From assembly GCF_002159185.1 (NCBI RefSeq), contig NZ_NFHD01000001.1, positions 186,001-250,000 of the forward strand: 64,000 nucleotides of DNA, written 5' to 3'. The notes under the pieces are model-generated. The model was not told the DNA's origin and searched no databases. It saw nothing but the letters and a program-made list of their open reading frames with translations. Positions 1 through 7,623 of the stretch are shown here, piece after piece. The translations under genes and the position numbers were made by a program. Source of the DNA: Gemmiger sp. An87. GTDB lineage: Bacteria; Bacillota; Clostridia; Oscillospirales; Ruminococcaceae. The stretch's first letter is position 1. Every line of letters begins with the position of its first letter.

Positions 1-656
1 AGGCCTGCGCTCAGCTGCGGGAGAAGATTCTGGCCCAGGGCGCGAAGATGCTGGATGTGCCCGCCGACACCGCAGAGTTCGACGGCAAGCGGGTGTTCGT
101 GCCCGGCACCGACAGGGAAGTGAGCCTTTCCGCCATCGGCTACGCCAGCTTTGAGGGCCACGCCCGGTGCATTTCCGCCTGCGAGAGCCATTCTTCCCCG
201 GTATCGCCCCCGCCCATGATGGTGGGTATGGCCGAGATCGACCTGGACCCCGAGACCGGCAAGATCCAGCTGGTGGACTACGTGGCTGCTGTGGACTGCG
301 GCACCGTGGTGAACAAGAACCTGGCCCGGGTGCAGACCGAGGGCGGCATCGTGCAGGGCATCGGCATGGCCCTGTATGAGGACATCCAGTACACCAAGGC
401 AGGCCGGATGATGAACGACTCCTTCCTGCAGTACCGGATTCCCACCCGCCTGGAGGCGGGCACCATCCGGGTGGAGTTCGAGTCCAGCTACGAGCCCAGC
501 GGCCCCTTCGGCGCCAAGAGCATCGGCGAGCTGGTCATCAACACCCCCGCCCCGGCGATTCTGGGCGCCATCCAGAACGCCACCGGTGTTGCCTTCCACA
601 CCCTGCCGGTGAAGCCGGAGGACGTGGTCATGGCACTGCGGAATAAAGCCGAATAA
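1..656 (+). CDS. Xanthine dehydrogenase/aldehyde oxidase-family molybdopterin subunit, C-terminal part (5' end outside window)
   Basis: The reading frame is open from the window edge, so only the last ~218 residues are visible. The segment GPFGAKSIGEL near the end matches the conserved loop of xanthine dehydrogenase-type molybdenum hydroxylases that carries the catalytic glutamate. The preceding text (a glycine-rich VQGIGMALYED stretch, then a FLQYRIPT-like motif) matches the same C-terminal domain. These enzymes hydroxylate purines or aromatic aldehydes/heterocycles using a molybdopterin cofactor, usually with separate FAD and 2Fe-2S subunits, none of which lies downstream here. A strong terminator follows, so this is the last gene of its operon. 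Substrate cannot be told from this fragment. Confidence 0.9.
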   Translation, partial: ACAQLREKILAQGAKMLDVPADTAEFDGKRVFVPGTDREVSLSAIGYASFEGHARCISACESHSSPVSPPPMMVGMAEIDLDPETGKIQLVDYVAAVDCGTVVNKNLARVQTEGGIVQGIGMALYEDIQYTKAGRMMNDSFLQYRIPTRLEAGTIRVEFESSYEPSGPFGAKSIGELVINTPAPAILGAIQNATGVAFHTLPVKPEDVVMALRNKAE

Positions 657-671
657 ATCCGGAACGGTACA

Positions 672-715
672 AAGCGGCCGGGACCCCCAAACAGGAGGTC
701 CCGGCCGCTTTTTGC
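672..715 (+). terminator. Rho-independent terminator after the molybdenum hydroxylase gene
   Basis: Perfect 12-bp stem (674-685 with 697-708), 11-nt loop, followed by five T residues. Confidence 0.92.
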
Positions 716-810
716 TTTTGTCGGAATATTGCGAAGAAACACGAAGGAAAGTTCGCCCTCTGTGCCGGCCTTCCGCCTTTTATAATAAAAGAAAAGGGGG
801 CGGAGGAAGA

Positions 811-1542
811 ATGTACCGGTTTGCGGTGTGCGATGATGATTGTTTTTACCGGCGGCAGCTGGCCCGGATGCTGCGCAGCTTTTCCCCCTGGCAGAAGAGC
901 GGCTGCCGGGTGGATTGCTTTTCCGAGGCCGAGCGGCTGCTGGCCGAGTGTGAGGTCTGCCGCTACGACGCGGTGTTTCTGGATGTACAGATGCCCCGGA
1001 TGAACGGGCTGGAGGCGGCCCGGCGGCTGCGGGCCCGCTGGCCGGAGCTGCCGGTGATCCTGGTATCGGCCTTCTGCGAATTTGCGCCGGAGGGGTACGA
1101 GCTGCGCGTCTACCGGTACCTGCGCAAGGACCGGCTGGACCAGTGCCTGGGCCCCTGTCTCGAGGACCTGCTGGCCCAGCAGCTGGCTCCCTGCACCCTG
1201 GAGCTGCCGGTGGACGGGGAGATCTGCCGGGTGAATCTGGTGCGGGTGGAATCCCTGCGGCTGGACGGTCACACGGTGGAGTTCCATTTTGTGGACAGCA
1301 CCCCGCCGCTGCCCTGCCGCATGAGCCTGGCCCGGCTGGAGACGATGCTGGCGGGGCGGCCCTTTCTGCGCACCCAGCGGGGCTTTCTGGTGAATCTGCA
1401 TCAGGTGCAGCGGCTGCGCCGGTACGAGTTCATTCTGCGCAGCGGCCGGCGGGTGCCGGTGAGCGAGCGCCGCTACGGTCAGGTGCGGCAGGAATATCTG
1501 GAATGGCAGGCCCGCTTTGAGGAGTGGGCTGCCCGGCTCTGA
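811..1542 (+). CDS. LytTR-type response regulator (AgrA/LytR family), orphan
   Basis: 243 residues. The receiver domain (about 1-120) has the acidic pocket DDD at 8-10, the phospho-acceptor Asp58 in VFLDVQMP and a lysine near 108. The C-terminal LytTR DNA-binding domain (about 140-240) has the characteristic FLRTQRGFLVNLHQV segment. The start was chosen at the ATG preceded by GGAGGAA at 802-808; an upstream extension of the frame has no ribosome site. Such regulators normally pair with an AgrC-like histidine kinase, but none is adjacent: terminators lie on both sides, so it is a single-gene unit. It would act in the cytoplasm on direct-repeat promoter sites. Signal and targets unknown. Confidence 0.93.
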   Translation: MYRFAVCDDDCFYRRQLARMLRSFSPWQKSGCRVDCFSEAERLLAECEVCRYDAVFLDVQMPRMNGLEAARRLRARWPELPVILVSAFCEFAPEGYELRVYRYLRKDRLDQCLGPCLEDLLAQQLAPCTLELPVDGEICRVNLVRVESLRLDGHTVEFHFVDSTPPLPCRMSLARLETMLAGRPFLRTQRGFLVNLHQVQRLRRYEFILRSGRRVPVSERRYGQVRQEYLEWQARFEEWAARL

Positions 1543-1558
1543 ATCTTCATATAGAAAA

Positions 1559-1600
1559 AGCGCACCCCCGCTGGCCTGCTGCGGCCCGGCGGGGGTGCGG
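1559..1600 (-). terminator. Terminator of the sigma/anti-sigma operon
   Basis: Stem 1561-1571 with 1589-1599. Read on the minus strand it is followed by a T-run (AAAAAG on the plus strand before it), so it mainly ends the minus-strand operon. It may also stop the plus-strand regulator, whose T-run is weak. Confidence 0.8.
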
Positions 1601-1615
1601 TATTGCCTTTAATTT

Positions 1616-2248
1616 TTATTGGGCGCAGGGGACCTGATACAGCCGGTAGCTGGTCTCGCTGTCGCCCGCCAGCACGAAGACGAAGCAGTCGCCCTCCACA
1701 AGGCCGCTGGCCAGCACATCCGAACGGGTGCGGCCCTCGCCCTCGGCGGCGAGAATCTCGTCCAGCTGGTCCAGCGCCGCGTCCAGACCGTCCGCCTCTT
1801 CGGCAGGCCGGGCTTCGGCGGGCAGAGCCGCTTCGGGGGAAGTGGACTCCACGGTGGTGTAGGCGGGGGCGGCGGCTGTATCCTGCGGGGCCTCGGCCAT
1901 GGTGGCTTCCGGTGCGGCGGCCAGCGCAAAGGGTACGGCGCCATTGGCTGCGTCGGCGCTGCTCTCCGGCATCTGGCGGGTGGCAACGCGGGGGCTGGCC
2001 TGGTCCGCCGCGGTGGCTCCGCCCGAGACGGAGGTCAGGCTGCGGGCCGCGGCCGGGATCACCAGCAGGCAGATGGCGGCGGCGGTGGCCAGCGGAATGG
2101 CGCGGCGGCCGAAGGGGATGGTCCGGCGGGGCCGGGATGCATTTTGCGCCCCGGTCTCCGCCTGCATCTTTTCCAGGGTGGCTTGCTTCCAGCGCTGGCC
2201 GGCGGTCACTTTGTCCATGGCGCTTTTGTAATCCTGGGAGTCGGGCAT
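1616..2248 (-). CDS. Membrane protein co-encoded with ECF sigma factor; likely anti-sigma factor
   Basis: 210 residues. A cytoplasmic N-terminal ~48 residues, a single membrane segment (about 50-68, ATAAAICLLVIPAAA), then an extracytoplasmic tail of ~140 Ala/Glu/Pro-rich residues. The start is the ATG preceded by AAAGGAG; it lies 2 bp after the sigma-factor stop, so the two are translated together. The arrangement (sigma gene, then single-pass protein) is the usual one for ECF sigma/anti-sigma pairs. The N-terminal part begins MPDSQDYKSAMDKV and lacks the HxxxCxxC zinc motif of ZAS-type anti-sigma factors, so the role is inferred from context rather than from a recognised domain. Confidence 0.72.
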   Translation of the reverse strand: MPDSQDYKSAMDKVTAGQRWKQATLEKMQAETGAQNASRPRRTIPFGRRAIPLATAAAICLLVIPAAARSLTSVSGGATAADQASPRVATRQMPESSADAANGAVPFALAAAPEATMAEAPQDTAAAPAYTTVESTSPEAALPAEARPAEEADGLDAALDQLDEILAAEGEGRTRSDVLASGLVEGDCFVFVLAGDSETSYRLYQVPCAQ

Positions 2249-2250
2249 GG

Positions 2251-2733
2251 TCAAAAGTCTCCTTTCAGCGTGTCTTTCAGAAGGGCCCGCCCGCGGGAAA
2301 GCTGGCTGAGCACGGTGTTCTGCTTGGAATCCAGCAGCGCCGCGATCTCGGCGGTGGAATAGCCCTCGATGTAATGCAGATAGATCACCTGCCGGTATTT
2401 CATGGGCAGGGCGGCCACCGCGTCCAGCACGGTGTTCTCTGCGGGGGTGAAAGGGGTGGACAGATGCTCGTCCAGCGGGGCGCTGCGGCGCACCCAGGCG
2501 CTGCGGAAATGGCTCTTGCACCGGTTGATGGTGCAGCGCAGCAGCCAGGCCTTCTGATGCTCGGCGGAATCAAACCGGGGCGCGTGACGCACCAGATTCA
2601 AAAATACCTCCTGGGCAATGTCCTCCGCGTCCTGCGGATTTTTCACCAGACCGAAGGCGGCCCGGAACACGGTATCGCCAAACTGCTCCACCGCCTCTTC
2701 CGGGGTGAAGGCAGGCATCTGGGCCGTTTCCAC
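2251..2733 (-). CDS. ECF-type RNA polymerase sigma factor (sigma-70 family)
   Basis: 160 residues, the normal ECF size. Region 2 has the core motif AEDIAQEVFLNLVR (about residues 35-50). Region 4 near the C terminus has a helix-turn-helix with the LPMKYRQVIYLHYIEGYSTAEIA pattern of ECF factors (given here only to residue type: the Leu-Pro...Tyr-Arg-Gln...Ile-Ala signature). The start is a GTG preceded by a GGGGGG stretch; an in-frame ATG five codons later is an alternative. It is first in a two-gene unit with the membrane protein downstream, which probably sequesters it. It directs polymerase to alternative promoters, often for envelope stress; the regulon cannot be read here. Confidence 0.93.
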   Translation of the reverse strand: METAQMPAFTPEEAVEQFGDTVFRAAFGLVKNPQDAEDIAQEVFLNLVRHAPRFDSAEHQKAWLLRCTINRCKSHFRSAWVRRSAPLDEHLSTPFTPAENTVLDAVAALPMKYRQVIYLHYIEGYSTAEIAALLDSKQNTVLSQLSRGRALLKDTLKGDF

Positions 2734-2860
2734 GGGGCAGGCCCCCCTTTCTCATACAGAATACAACATAGCTGGCCCTATTATTGCATGGAAGACTTGG
2801 ATTGTAAAGAAAATCCCGCATATTTTCAAGAGAGCAGTGTGTTCCGTCTGCCGGAAAACG

Positions 2861-2921
2861 CAAAAAAGTGCCCCCGGGGCATCCACCTGCTCGGGGTGGG
2901 ATGCGCCGGGGGCGCTTTTCG
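2861..2921 (-). terminator. Long imperfect hairpin terminating the ABC transporter operon
   Basis: Arms 2867-2884 and 2899-2916, GC-rich with one bulge, flanked by A-run on the left and T-run on the right, so it can act on both strands. The rest of 2734-3028 holds the upstream region of the sigma factor and nothing else recognisable. Confidence 0.8.
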
Positions 2922-3028
2922 GTATATTTCCTCGGCCCCGGTTGGCCATTGAGGGCCGCCCCGCAAACACGGGAACGGCCCCCAAGGCAGCCAATCGGAG
3001 GGGAAAGCGTAGAAAAAAGAGGGGCGGC

Positions 3029-3823
3029 TCAGGAGAGCAGCAGCTTGTCGTCCGCCTCGGTGGAGCCGCTGGCCTGGTTGAATTTCTCCAGCAGGTCCTC
3101 CACGGTCAGGCGGCGCTTCTCCTCGCCCCGCACGTCCACCACCACGCGCCCGTCGTACAGCATCACCAGCCGGTTGCCGTGGGCAATGGCGTCGCGCATG
3201 TTGTGGGTGATCATCAGGGTGGTCAGATTGTCCCGCCGGACGATCTGCTCGGTGGCCGAAAGCACCTTGGCTGCGGTCTTGGGGTCCAGGGCGGCGGTGT
3301 GCTCGTCCAGAAGCAGCAGCTGGGGCTTTTTCAGGGTGGCCATCAACAGGGTCAGCGCCTGGCGCTGGCCGCCGCTGAGCAGGCCCACCTTGCTGGTGAG
3401 CCGGTCCTCAAGGCCAAGGTCCAGAATCTTCAAAAGCTCCCGGTACTGCTCCCGCTCGGCCCGGCTGATGCCGGTGCGCAGGCCCCGGCGCTGGCCGCGG
3501 CGGGCGGCGAGGGCCAGGTTCTCCTCGATCTGCATGGTGGCGGCGGTGCCCATCATGGGGTCCTGAAAGACCCGGCCGATGTAGGGGGCGCGCTTGTACT
3601 CCGGCAGGCGCGTCACGTCCACCCCGCCGATGGAGATGCTGCCCTCGTCCACGGTGTAGGCACCGGAGATGATGTTCAGCATGGTGGATTTGCCCGCGCC
3701 GTTGCCGCCGATCACGGTGACGAAATCGCCGTCGGCCAGCGAGAGGCTCAGTCCCTGCAGCGCCCGTTTTTCATTCACGGTGCCCGGGTTGAAGGTTTTG
3801 TAGATGTTTTTCAGTTCAAGCAT
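3029..3823 (-). CDS. ABC transporter ATP-binding protein of a TrpXYZ-like uptake system
   Basis: 264 residues. Walker A GGNGAGKST (about 37-45), ABC signature LSGGQRQAL and Walker B LLLLDEHTAALDP are all present, with the switch histidine in MITHN. The DEHTAALDP variant is typical of the ATPase subunits paired with COG4120-type permeases. The start is the ATG preceded by AAAGGAG; it overlaps the permease stop by 8 bp, giving translational coupling. It powers import by the permease and lipoprotein encoded just upstream on the same strand. Related systems include the streptococcal tryptophan transporter TrpXYZ, but members have diverse substrates, so the cargo is uncertain. Confidence 0.92.
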   Translation of the reverse strand: MLELKNIYKTFNPGTVNEKRALQGLSLSLADGDFVTVIGGNGAGKSTMLNIISGAYTVDEGSISIGGVDVTRLPEYKRAPYIGRVFQDPMMGTAATMQIEENLALAARRGQRRGLRTGISRAEREQYRELLKILDLGLEDRLTSKVGLLSGGQRQALTLLMATLKKPQLLLLDEHTAALDPKTAAKVLSATEQIVRRDNLTTLMITHNMRDAIAHGNRLVMLYDGRVVVDVRGEEKRRLTVEDLLEKFNQASGSTEADDKLLLS

Positions 3824-4748
3824 GGCTGCCCGCTCCTTTCCCGGCACGTCCGGTGCGTTTTGCGAAGTACCGGCCCTTCCAGTAGGGCACGGCCAGGAAC
3901 AGCGCCACGATCAGGGCGGTGATGAGCTTCATGTCGTCGCTCTTGAGGCCCAGCAGGATGACCACCTGATACACCAGGTAGTAGATCAGCGAGCCGAACA
4001 CCACGGCCAGCAGCTTCAAAGCAAAGTTGCGGAAGACCTTCGAGAACAGCACCTCGCCGATGATGACCGCCGCCAGGCCGATGACGATGGCGCCGCGGCC
4101 GCTGTTCACGTCCGCGAAGCCCTGGTACTGGGCCAGCAGCGCGGCGGACAGAGCCACCAGACCGTTGGAGAGCATCAGCCCCAGCACGGTGGTGAAATTG
4201 GTGTTGATGCCCTGGGCGCGGGCCATGTTGGGGTTCGCGCCGGTGGCGCGCACCGCGCAGCCCTGCTCGGTGCCGAAGAACCAGTACAGCGCGCCGATGG
4301 TGGCGGCGGTGAACAGCACACAGACCAGAATGGGGTTGGAGAGTGCAGCCTCCCGCACGTTGCGGGCGCTCACCAGCAGGGGGTATTTGTCCACGCTGAT
4401 GGGCCGGTTGGACTGGCCCATGATGCGCAGGTTCACGGAATACAGCGCCAGCTGGGTGAGGATGCCGGCCAGAATGGCGGGGATGCCGCAGGCGGTGTGC
4501 AAAAGGCCGGTGACCAGGCCCGCCGCCATGCCGGAGAGGAAGGCGGCCACCATGGCGGCCCAGGGGTTCCAGCCCCCGGTGACCAGCATGATGAATACCG
4601 CGCCGCCGGTGCACATGGTGCCGTCCACCGTCAGGTCTGCCACATCCAGAATTTTATAAGTAATGTAAACGCCGATGGCCATGATGCTCCAGATCAGGCC
4701 CTGGGCAACCACGCCCGGCAGGGCGTTCAGAAGTGTGGTGATGAACAC
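3816..4748 (-). CDS. ABC transporter permease (COG4120/TrpY-like)
   Basis: 310 residues with about eight or nine hydrophobic segments. It resembles branched-chain-amino-acid-type (LivH-like) permeases, including the conserved VRATGANPNMARAQGI loop that contacts the ATPase. The start is GTG with AGGAGG eight bases upstream. It sits between the binding-protein gene and the ATPase gene. A short GC-rich hairpin (about 4765-4781) separates it from the binding-protein gene and could lower its expression relative to the binding protein, a common pattern in ABC operons. Confidence 0.92.
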   Translation of the reverse strand: MFITTLLNALPGVVAQGLIWSIMAIGVYITYKILDVADLTVDGTMCTGGAVFIMLVTGGWNPWAAMVAAFLSGMAAGLVTGLLHTACGIPAILAGILTQLALYSVNLRIMGQSNRPISVDKYPLLVSARNVREAALSNPILVCVLFTAATIGALYWFFGTEQGCAVRATGANPNMARAQGINTNFTTVLGLMLSNGLVALSAALLAQYQGFADVNSGRGAIVIGLAAVIIGEVLFSKVFRNFALKLLAVVFGSLIYYLVYQVVILLGLKSDDMKLITALIVALFLAVPYWKGRYFAKRTGRAGKGAGSHA

Positions 4749-4792
4749 GAAAAGCTCCTCCTAAAGCCGGGAACGGCCCGGCGTATGATGGA

Positions 4793-5812
4793 TCATTCCG
4801 CCTCGATGGCGGTGTAGCCCTCAGGGATGGTCACACCCAGCTGCTCGCAGAGGGTGGGGTTGTACATCTTGGTGAAGGTGGGGGCGGACTGCACCTCCAT
4901 GGTGGTGATATCCGCTTCGCCGGTGAGGATCTGGGCGGCCATCTCGCCGGTGGTGCGGCCCAGCTCGTAGTAATCGATGGACAGGGTCGCCACGCCGCAG
5001 CCGCTGCAGATGCCCTGCTCGCCCGCCACGATGGGCACCCCGGCGGGCACCGCGATGTTGGCGATCAGCTCGGTGTTGTTGGCGGCGGTGTTATCGGTGG
5101 GGATGTAGATCACGTCGCTGGCCGCGCAGGCAGTGGTGCACACGGCGGACAGGTCGTTGGTGTCCGAGAAGGAGTACTCGGTGCAGGTGTAGCCCAGCTC
5201 GGTCAGGTACTCGGTGATCACGTTCACCTGGTACTTGGAGTTGGGTTCCGCCGAGCAGTAGAGCAGGCCCACGTTCTTGGCGTCCGGGAACAGCTCCTTG
5301 ATCATGTCGGCCTGGCCATCCAGAGGGGCCAGGTCGGTGGTGCCGCTGATGTTCCGGCCGGATGCGCCGGTCCAGTCGGTCACATCCAGGGCGGTGGCGT
5401 AATCGGTGATGGAGGTGCCCAGGATGGGAATGGTGTCGGTGGCCGCGGCGGCTGCCTGCAGGGGTGTGGTGGCGTTGGCCAGGATCAGGTCCACATTCGA
5501 GGACACAAAGCTGTTGATGATGGTGGCGCAGTTGGAGTTATCGCCGGAGGCGTTCTCCACGTCCACGGTCACTGCGTCGCCAAAGGCCTCGGTGAGGGCA
5601 TCCTGGAAGCCCTGGGTGGCGGAGTCCAGCGCGGGGTGCTGCATCAGCTGGCACACGCCCACCCGGTAGGTTGCGCCCTCGGCGGAGCCGGATGCCCCGG
5701 AGGCGGCGGAAGCAGTGGAACCGGCGGAGGATGCGCCGCCGGAGCCGCAGCCGGCCAGCGTGGCCAGCATGGCGCAGGCCAGAACGCCTGCCATGGTCTT
5801 GCGAAGTTTCAT
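4793..5812 (-). CDS. ABC transporter substrate-binding lipoprotein (COG2984/TrpX-like)
   Basis: 339 residues. The signal peptide ends in a lipobox (LATLAGC, Cys about 21), followed by a Ser/Ala/Gly linker and two Rossmann-like lobes typical of COG2984 proteins (QLMQHPALDSATQGF near the start; the NAT/T-rich hinge around 120). The start is the ATG preceded by AGGGAGGAA; a longer frame upstream has no ribosome site. First gene of a three-gene operon with permease and ATPase; it binds the ligand outside the membrane. Known relatives bind tryptophan or other amino acids. No T-box leader was recognised upstream, so a tryptophan role is unproven. Confidence 0.92.
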   Translation of the reverse strand: MKLRKTMAGVLACAMLATLAGCGSGGASSAGSTASAASGASGSAEGATYRVGVCQLMQHPALDSATQGFQDALTEAFGDAVTVDVENASGDNSNCATIINSFVSSNVDLILANATTPLQAAAAATDTIPILGTSITDYATALDVTDWTGASGRNISGTTDLAPLDGQADMIKELFPDAKNVGLLYCSAEPNSKYQVNVITEYLTELGYTCTEYSFSDTNDLSAVCTTACAASDVIYIPTDNTAANNTELIANIAVPAGVPIVAGEQGICSGCGVATLSIDYYELGRTTGEMAAQILTGEADITTMEVQSAPTFTKMYNPTLCEQLGVTIPEGYTAIEAE

Positions 5813-5890
5813 GTGTGGTTCCTCCCTGTGAAAAAAGAAATTCACTTTGCTGCCACAATGAATTGCAGCGGTAAAGTGCAAGGTGCTGGA

Positions 5891-5945
5891 AAAAGGCCGC
5901 TGCCGGCCTTGGCTTTATTCTAGTAAAGTTTTTCGGTTCTGTCAA
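5891..5945 (-). promoter_or_regulatory. SigA-type promoter with a hairpin at the transcript start (binding-protein operon)
   Basis: Minus strand: -35 TTGACA (5940-5945), 17-bp spacer, -10 TAGAAT (5917-5922). Right after the expected start lies a GGCCG...CGGCC hairpin followed by five T (5891-5911). Confidence 0.85.
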
Positions 5946-6048
5946 CGGGGAACGGGCAAAAAGGCAAAAAAAGGCGGCTCCGGCCCCGAAAAAGAGGAGC
6001 AGAAGGGGTTAAAAAGGGTGCAAAAGGGGCACGGGCGGCGGTTTTTCC

Positions 6049-6077
6049 TTGTAGACGCGGGCAAAAAATGCTATACT
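6049..6077 (+). promoter_or_regulatory. SigA-type promoter of the glycosyltransferase gene
   Basis: -35 TTGTAG (6049-6054), 17-bp spacer, -10 TATACT (6072-6077), 33 bp before the start codon. It is divergent from the ABC operon promoter about 100 bp away. Confidence 0.8.
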
Positions 6078-6110
6078 AAAATAGACTAATTACGCTTGGA
6101 GGATGCCCCA

Positions 6111-6881
6111 ATGAGGAAGATCAGCGCCTGCATCGTGAGCTATAACGGAGCCGACGAGGTGATCCGGGCGGTGGAATCGCTGCTGAAATACACGAAGGAT
6201 TGTGCGCTCACGGTCTATCTGGTGGACAACGCCAGCCCGGACGGAACCGGCGAAACGCTGGAGCGGCATGGCTTTCCTTCCAACGTGAAGGTCATCCGGC
6301 TGCCGGAGAATCTGGGCTTCGGCAAGGGACACAATCATGTGCTGGGCCTGCTGGACAGTGATTATCACTTTGTGCTGAACCCGGATATTTTTATTGATAA
6401 CAACGTGCTGCCCGCCATCTGCGACTGGCTGGACGGTCACCCGGAGGTGGTAATGGCCACCCCGAAGCTGCTCTTCCCGGACGGCCGGGTGCAGGTTCTG
6501 CCCAAGCGCAAGCCGAACATTCTGGGGCTTGCGGCGCGGCAGGGGGTGCCGGGGCTGAAGAAATTCGGCGACCGGTACGCCATGCTGGATGCGGACCTGA
6601 GCGTGCCCACGGCCATCGAGTTCTGCACCGGCAGCTTTTTCTGTATGCGCACCGAGGTGTACAAAGCCATCGGCGGGTTTGATGAGGGCTACTTCATGTA
6701 TGTGGAGGACGCGGACATCACCCAGAAGGCCCGGCAGAAGGGGCTTGTGTATTATCTGCCCCAGTTCACCGCCTACCACGCCTGGCACCGGGCCCCGAAC
6801 AAGAGCCTGAAGCCCTTTTTGCAGCAGCTCAAGAGCATGGGCCGCTACTTCAACAAGTGGGGCTGGCGGTTGGGCTGCTGA
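6111..6881 (+). CDS. Family 2 glycosyltransferase (rhamnosyltransferase-like)
   Basis: 256 residues. GT-A fold signatures: ISACIVSYNG at the start, VDNASPDGT, the NLGFGKGHN motif typical of rhamnosyl/dTDP-sugar transferases, and VLNPDIFID carrying the metal-binding acidic residues. FDEGYFMYVEDADI is the usual acceptor-site segment. No membrane segment is evident, so it is probably cytosolic or peripheral at the membrane. Start: ATG with GGAGG eight bases upstream. The dTDP-rhamnose genes lie just downstream beyond a repeat block, which fits transfer of rhamnose to a surface glycan, though donor and acceptor are inferred. Confidence 0.9.
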   Translation: MRKISACIVSYNGADEVIRAVESLLKYTKDCALTVYLVDNASPDGTGETLERHGFPSNVKVIRLPENLGFGKGHNHVLGLLDSDYHFVLNPDIFIDNNVLPAICDWLDGHPEVVMATPKLLFPDGRVQVLPKRKPNILGLAARQGVPGLKKFGDRYAMLDADLSVPTAIEFCTGSFFCMRTEVYKAIGGFDEGYFMYVEDADITQKARQKGLVYYLPQFTAYHAWHRAPNKSLKPFLQQLKSMGRYFNKWGWRLGC

Positions 6882-7110
6882 GAAAAGCCTGGTGCATCCG
6901 AGGCTGCGCATCGGACCCGAGTCGACGGGAGAGTCCGCCCAAGGCAGTCAGCGGTATTTGCTGAGGAAAGCCCGGTGCGTTTGAGACTGCGCATCGAATC
7001 CGACCGGGAGGGAGAGTCCGCCCAAGGCAGTCAGCGGTATTCGCTGAGAAAAATCCGGTGAATCCGAGGGCGCGCATCGGTCCCTGCCAACGGTCGAGTC
7101 CGCTAAAAAA
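6878..7110. repeat. Intergenic repeat block 1: three tandem copies (A, B, C)
   Basis: Copies begin at 6878, 6961 and 7044 (83-bp period) with the conserved opening CTGAG(G/A)AAAGCCCGGTG, a middle TGCGCATCGGA and a closing GAGTCCGC. Copies A and B end in an AAGGCAGTCAGCGGTATT tail; copy C ends in TAAAAAA. Each core has a short dyad (TCCGA...TCGGA). The first copy starts inside the stop codon of the glycosyltransferase gene. No coding capacity is evident on either strand. Confidence 0.85.
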
Positions 7111-7373
7111 ACCGCGGGGGCGGCGCGGCGGGTCCGGCTTGGTGCAAGCCCGGCGCGAATGCCGCTCAACACACTACGGGCCGTTCTCGCGCACGGCCCG
7201 CAGGGGAGTAGCAAGGGCGCTTGCGCGCCTTTCGCGGCAAATGCGCCCGGTCTTGCCCCGCCACCACCGCCCCGCCCCCGCTCCCTCGCAGCGTTCCGAA
7301 AGCCCGAAAAACGGCCGGCAATGCTTGCTGGGGAAGAAATTTCGATTTTACCCAACTCGCGGGATGCGCGTTT
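7111..7373. other. GC-rich non-coding spacer between the two repeat blocks
   Basis: 263 bp rich in local inverted repeats (for example GGGCGC TTGC GCGCC near 7215), with no frame carrying a ribosome site or recognisable protein. It separates repeat copies C and D and may be a foreign insertion into the array. Confidence 0.5.
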
Positions 7374-7526
7374 AAGGCAGTCAGCGGTATTTGCTGAGGA
7401 AAGCCCGGTGTGTTTGAGACTGCGCATTGGATTCAGCCGACGGTCGAGTCCGCTAAAAAACTGAGGAAAGCCCGGTGCATCCGAGGGTGCGCATCGGACC
7501 CGGCCAACGGTCGAGTCCGCTAAAAA
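7374..7526. repeat. Intergenic repeat block 2: copies D and E
   Basis: A detached AAGGCAGTCAGCGGTATTTG tail (7374-7393) is followed by copy D (7394-7460) and copy E (7461-7526), a 67-bp period, both ending in GGTCGAGTCCGCTAAAAA. They match copies A-C in the opening and TGCGCAT core. Confidence 0.85.
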
Positions 7527-7550
7527 GTATATAGCGGCTGTAGCTCCGCT

Positions 7551-7598
7551 TTGTGTTAAGCTGCGCAAATTTTTTTAGAATAGTCCGGGCATGCCCGG
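7551..7598 (+). promoter_or_regulatory. Probable rfb promoter and palindrome
   Basis: -10 TAGAAT at 7576-7581, with a weak -35 (TTGTGT at 19 bp or TGTTAA at 16 bp). A perfect 14-bp palindrome CCGGGCATGCCCGG (7585-7598) sits at the expected transcription start and could be an operator or a 5' hairpin. Confidence 0.6.
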
Positions 7599-7623
7599 GC
7601 GGAAAAAGGAGCGTAATGCTATT

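Noticed and set aside
1603-2952. Large plus-strand frame over the sigma/anti-sigma genes
   Set aside because: Arg/Pro-rich shadow of the two minus-strand genes, which have recognised domains and ribosome sites.
5813-5916. T-box or tryptophan-sensing leader for the TrpXYZ-like operon
   Set aside because: The leader is only ~100 nt and lacks the T-box consensus and specifier stem.
7058-7464. Short open frames within the repeat block
   Set aside because: Arg/Pro-rich, no ribosome sites, and they cross unrelated repeat units; judged non-coding.
6878-7526. Tandem repeats as a CRISPR array
   Set aside because: Units are 67-83 bp with degenerate cores and conserved tails, not short identical repeats with unique spacers; no cas genes nearby.
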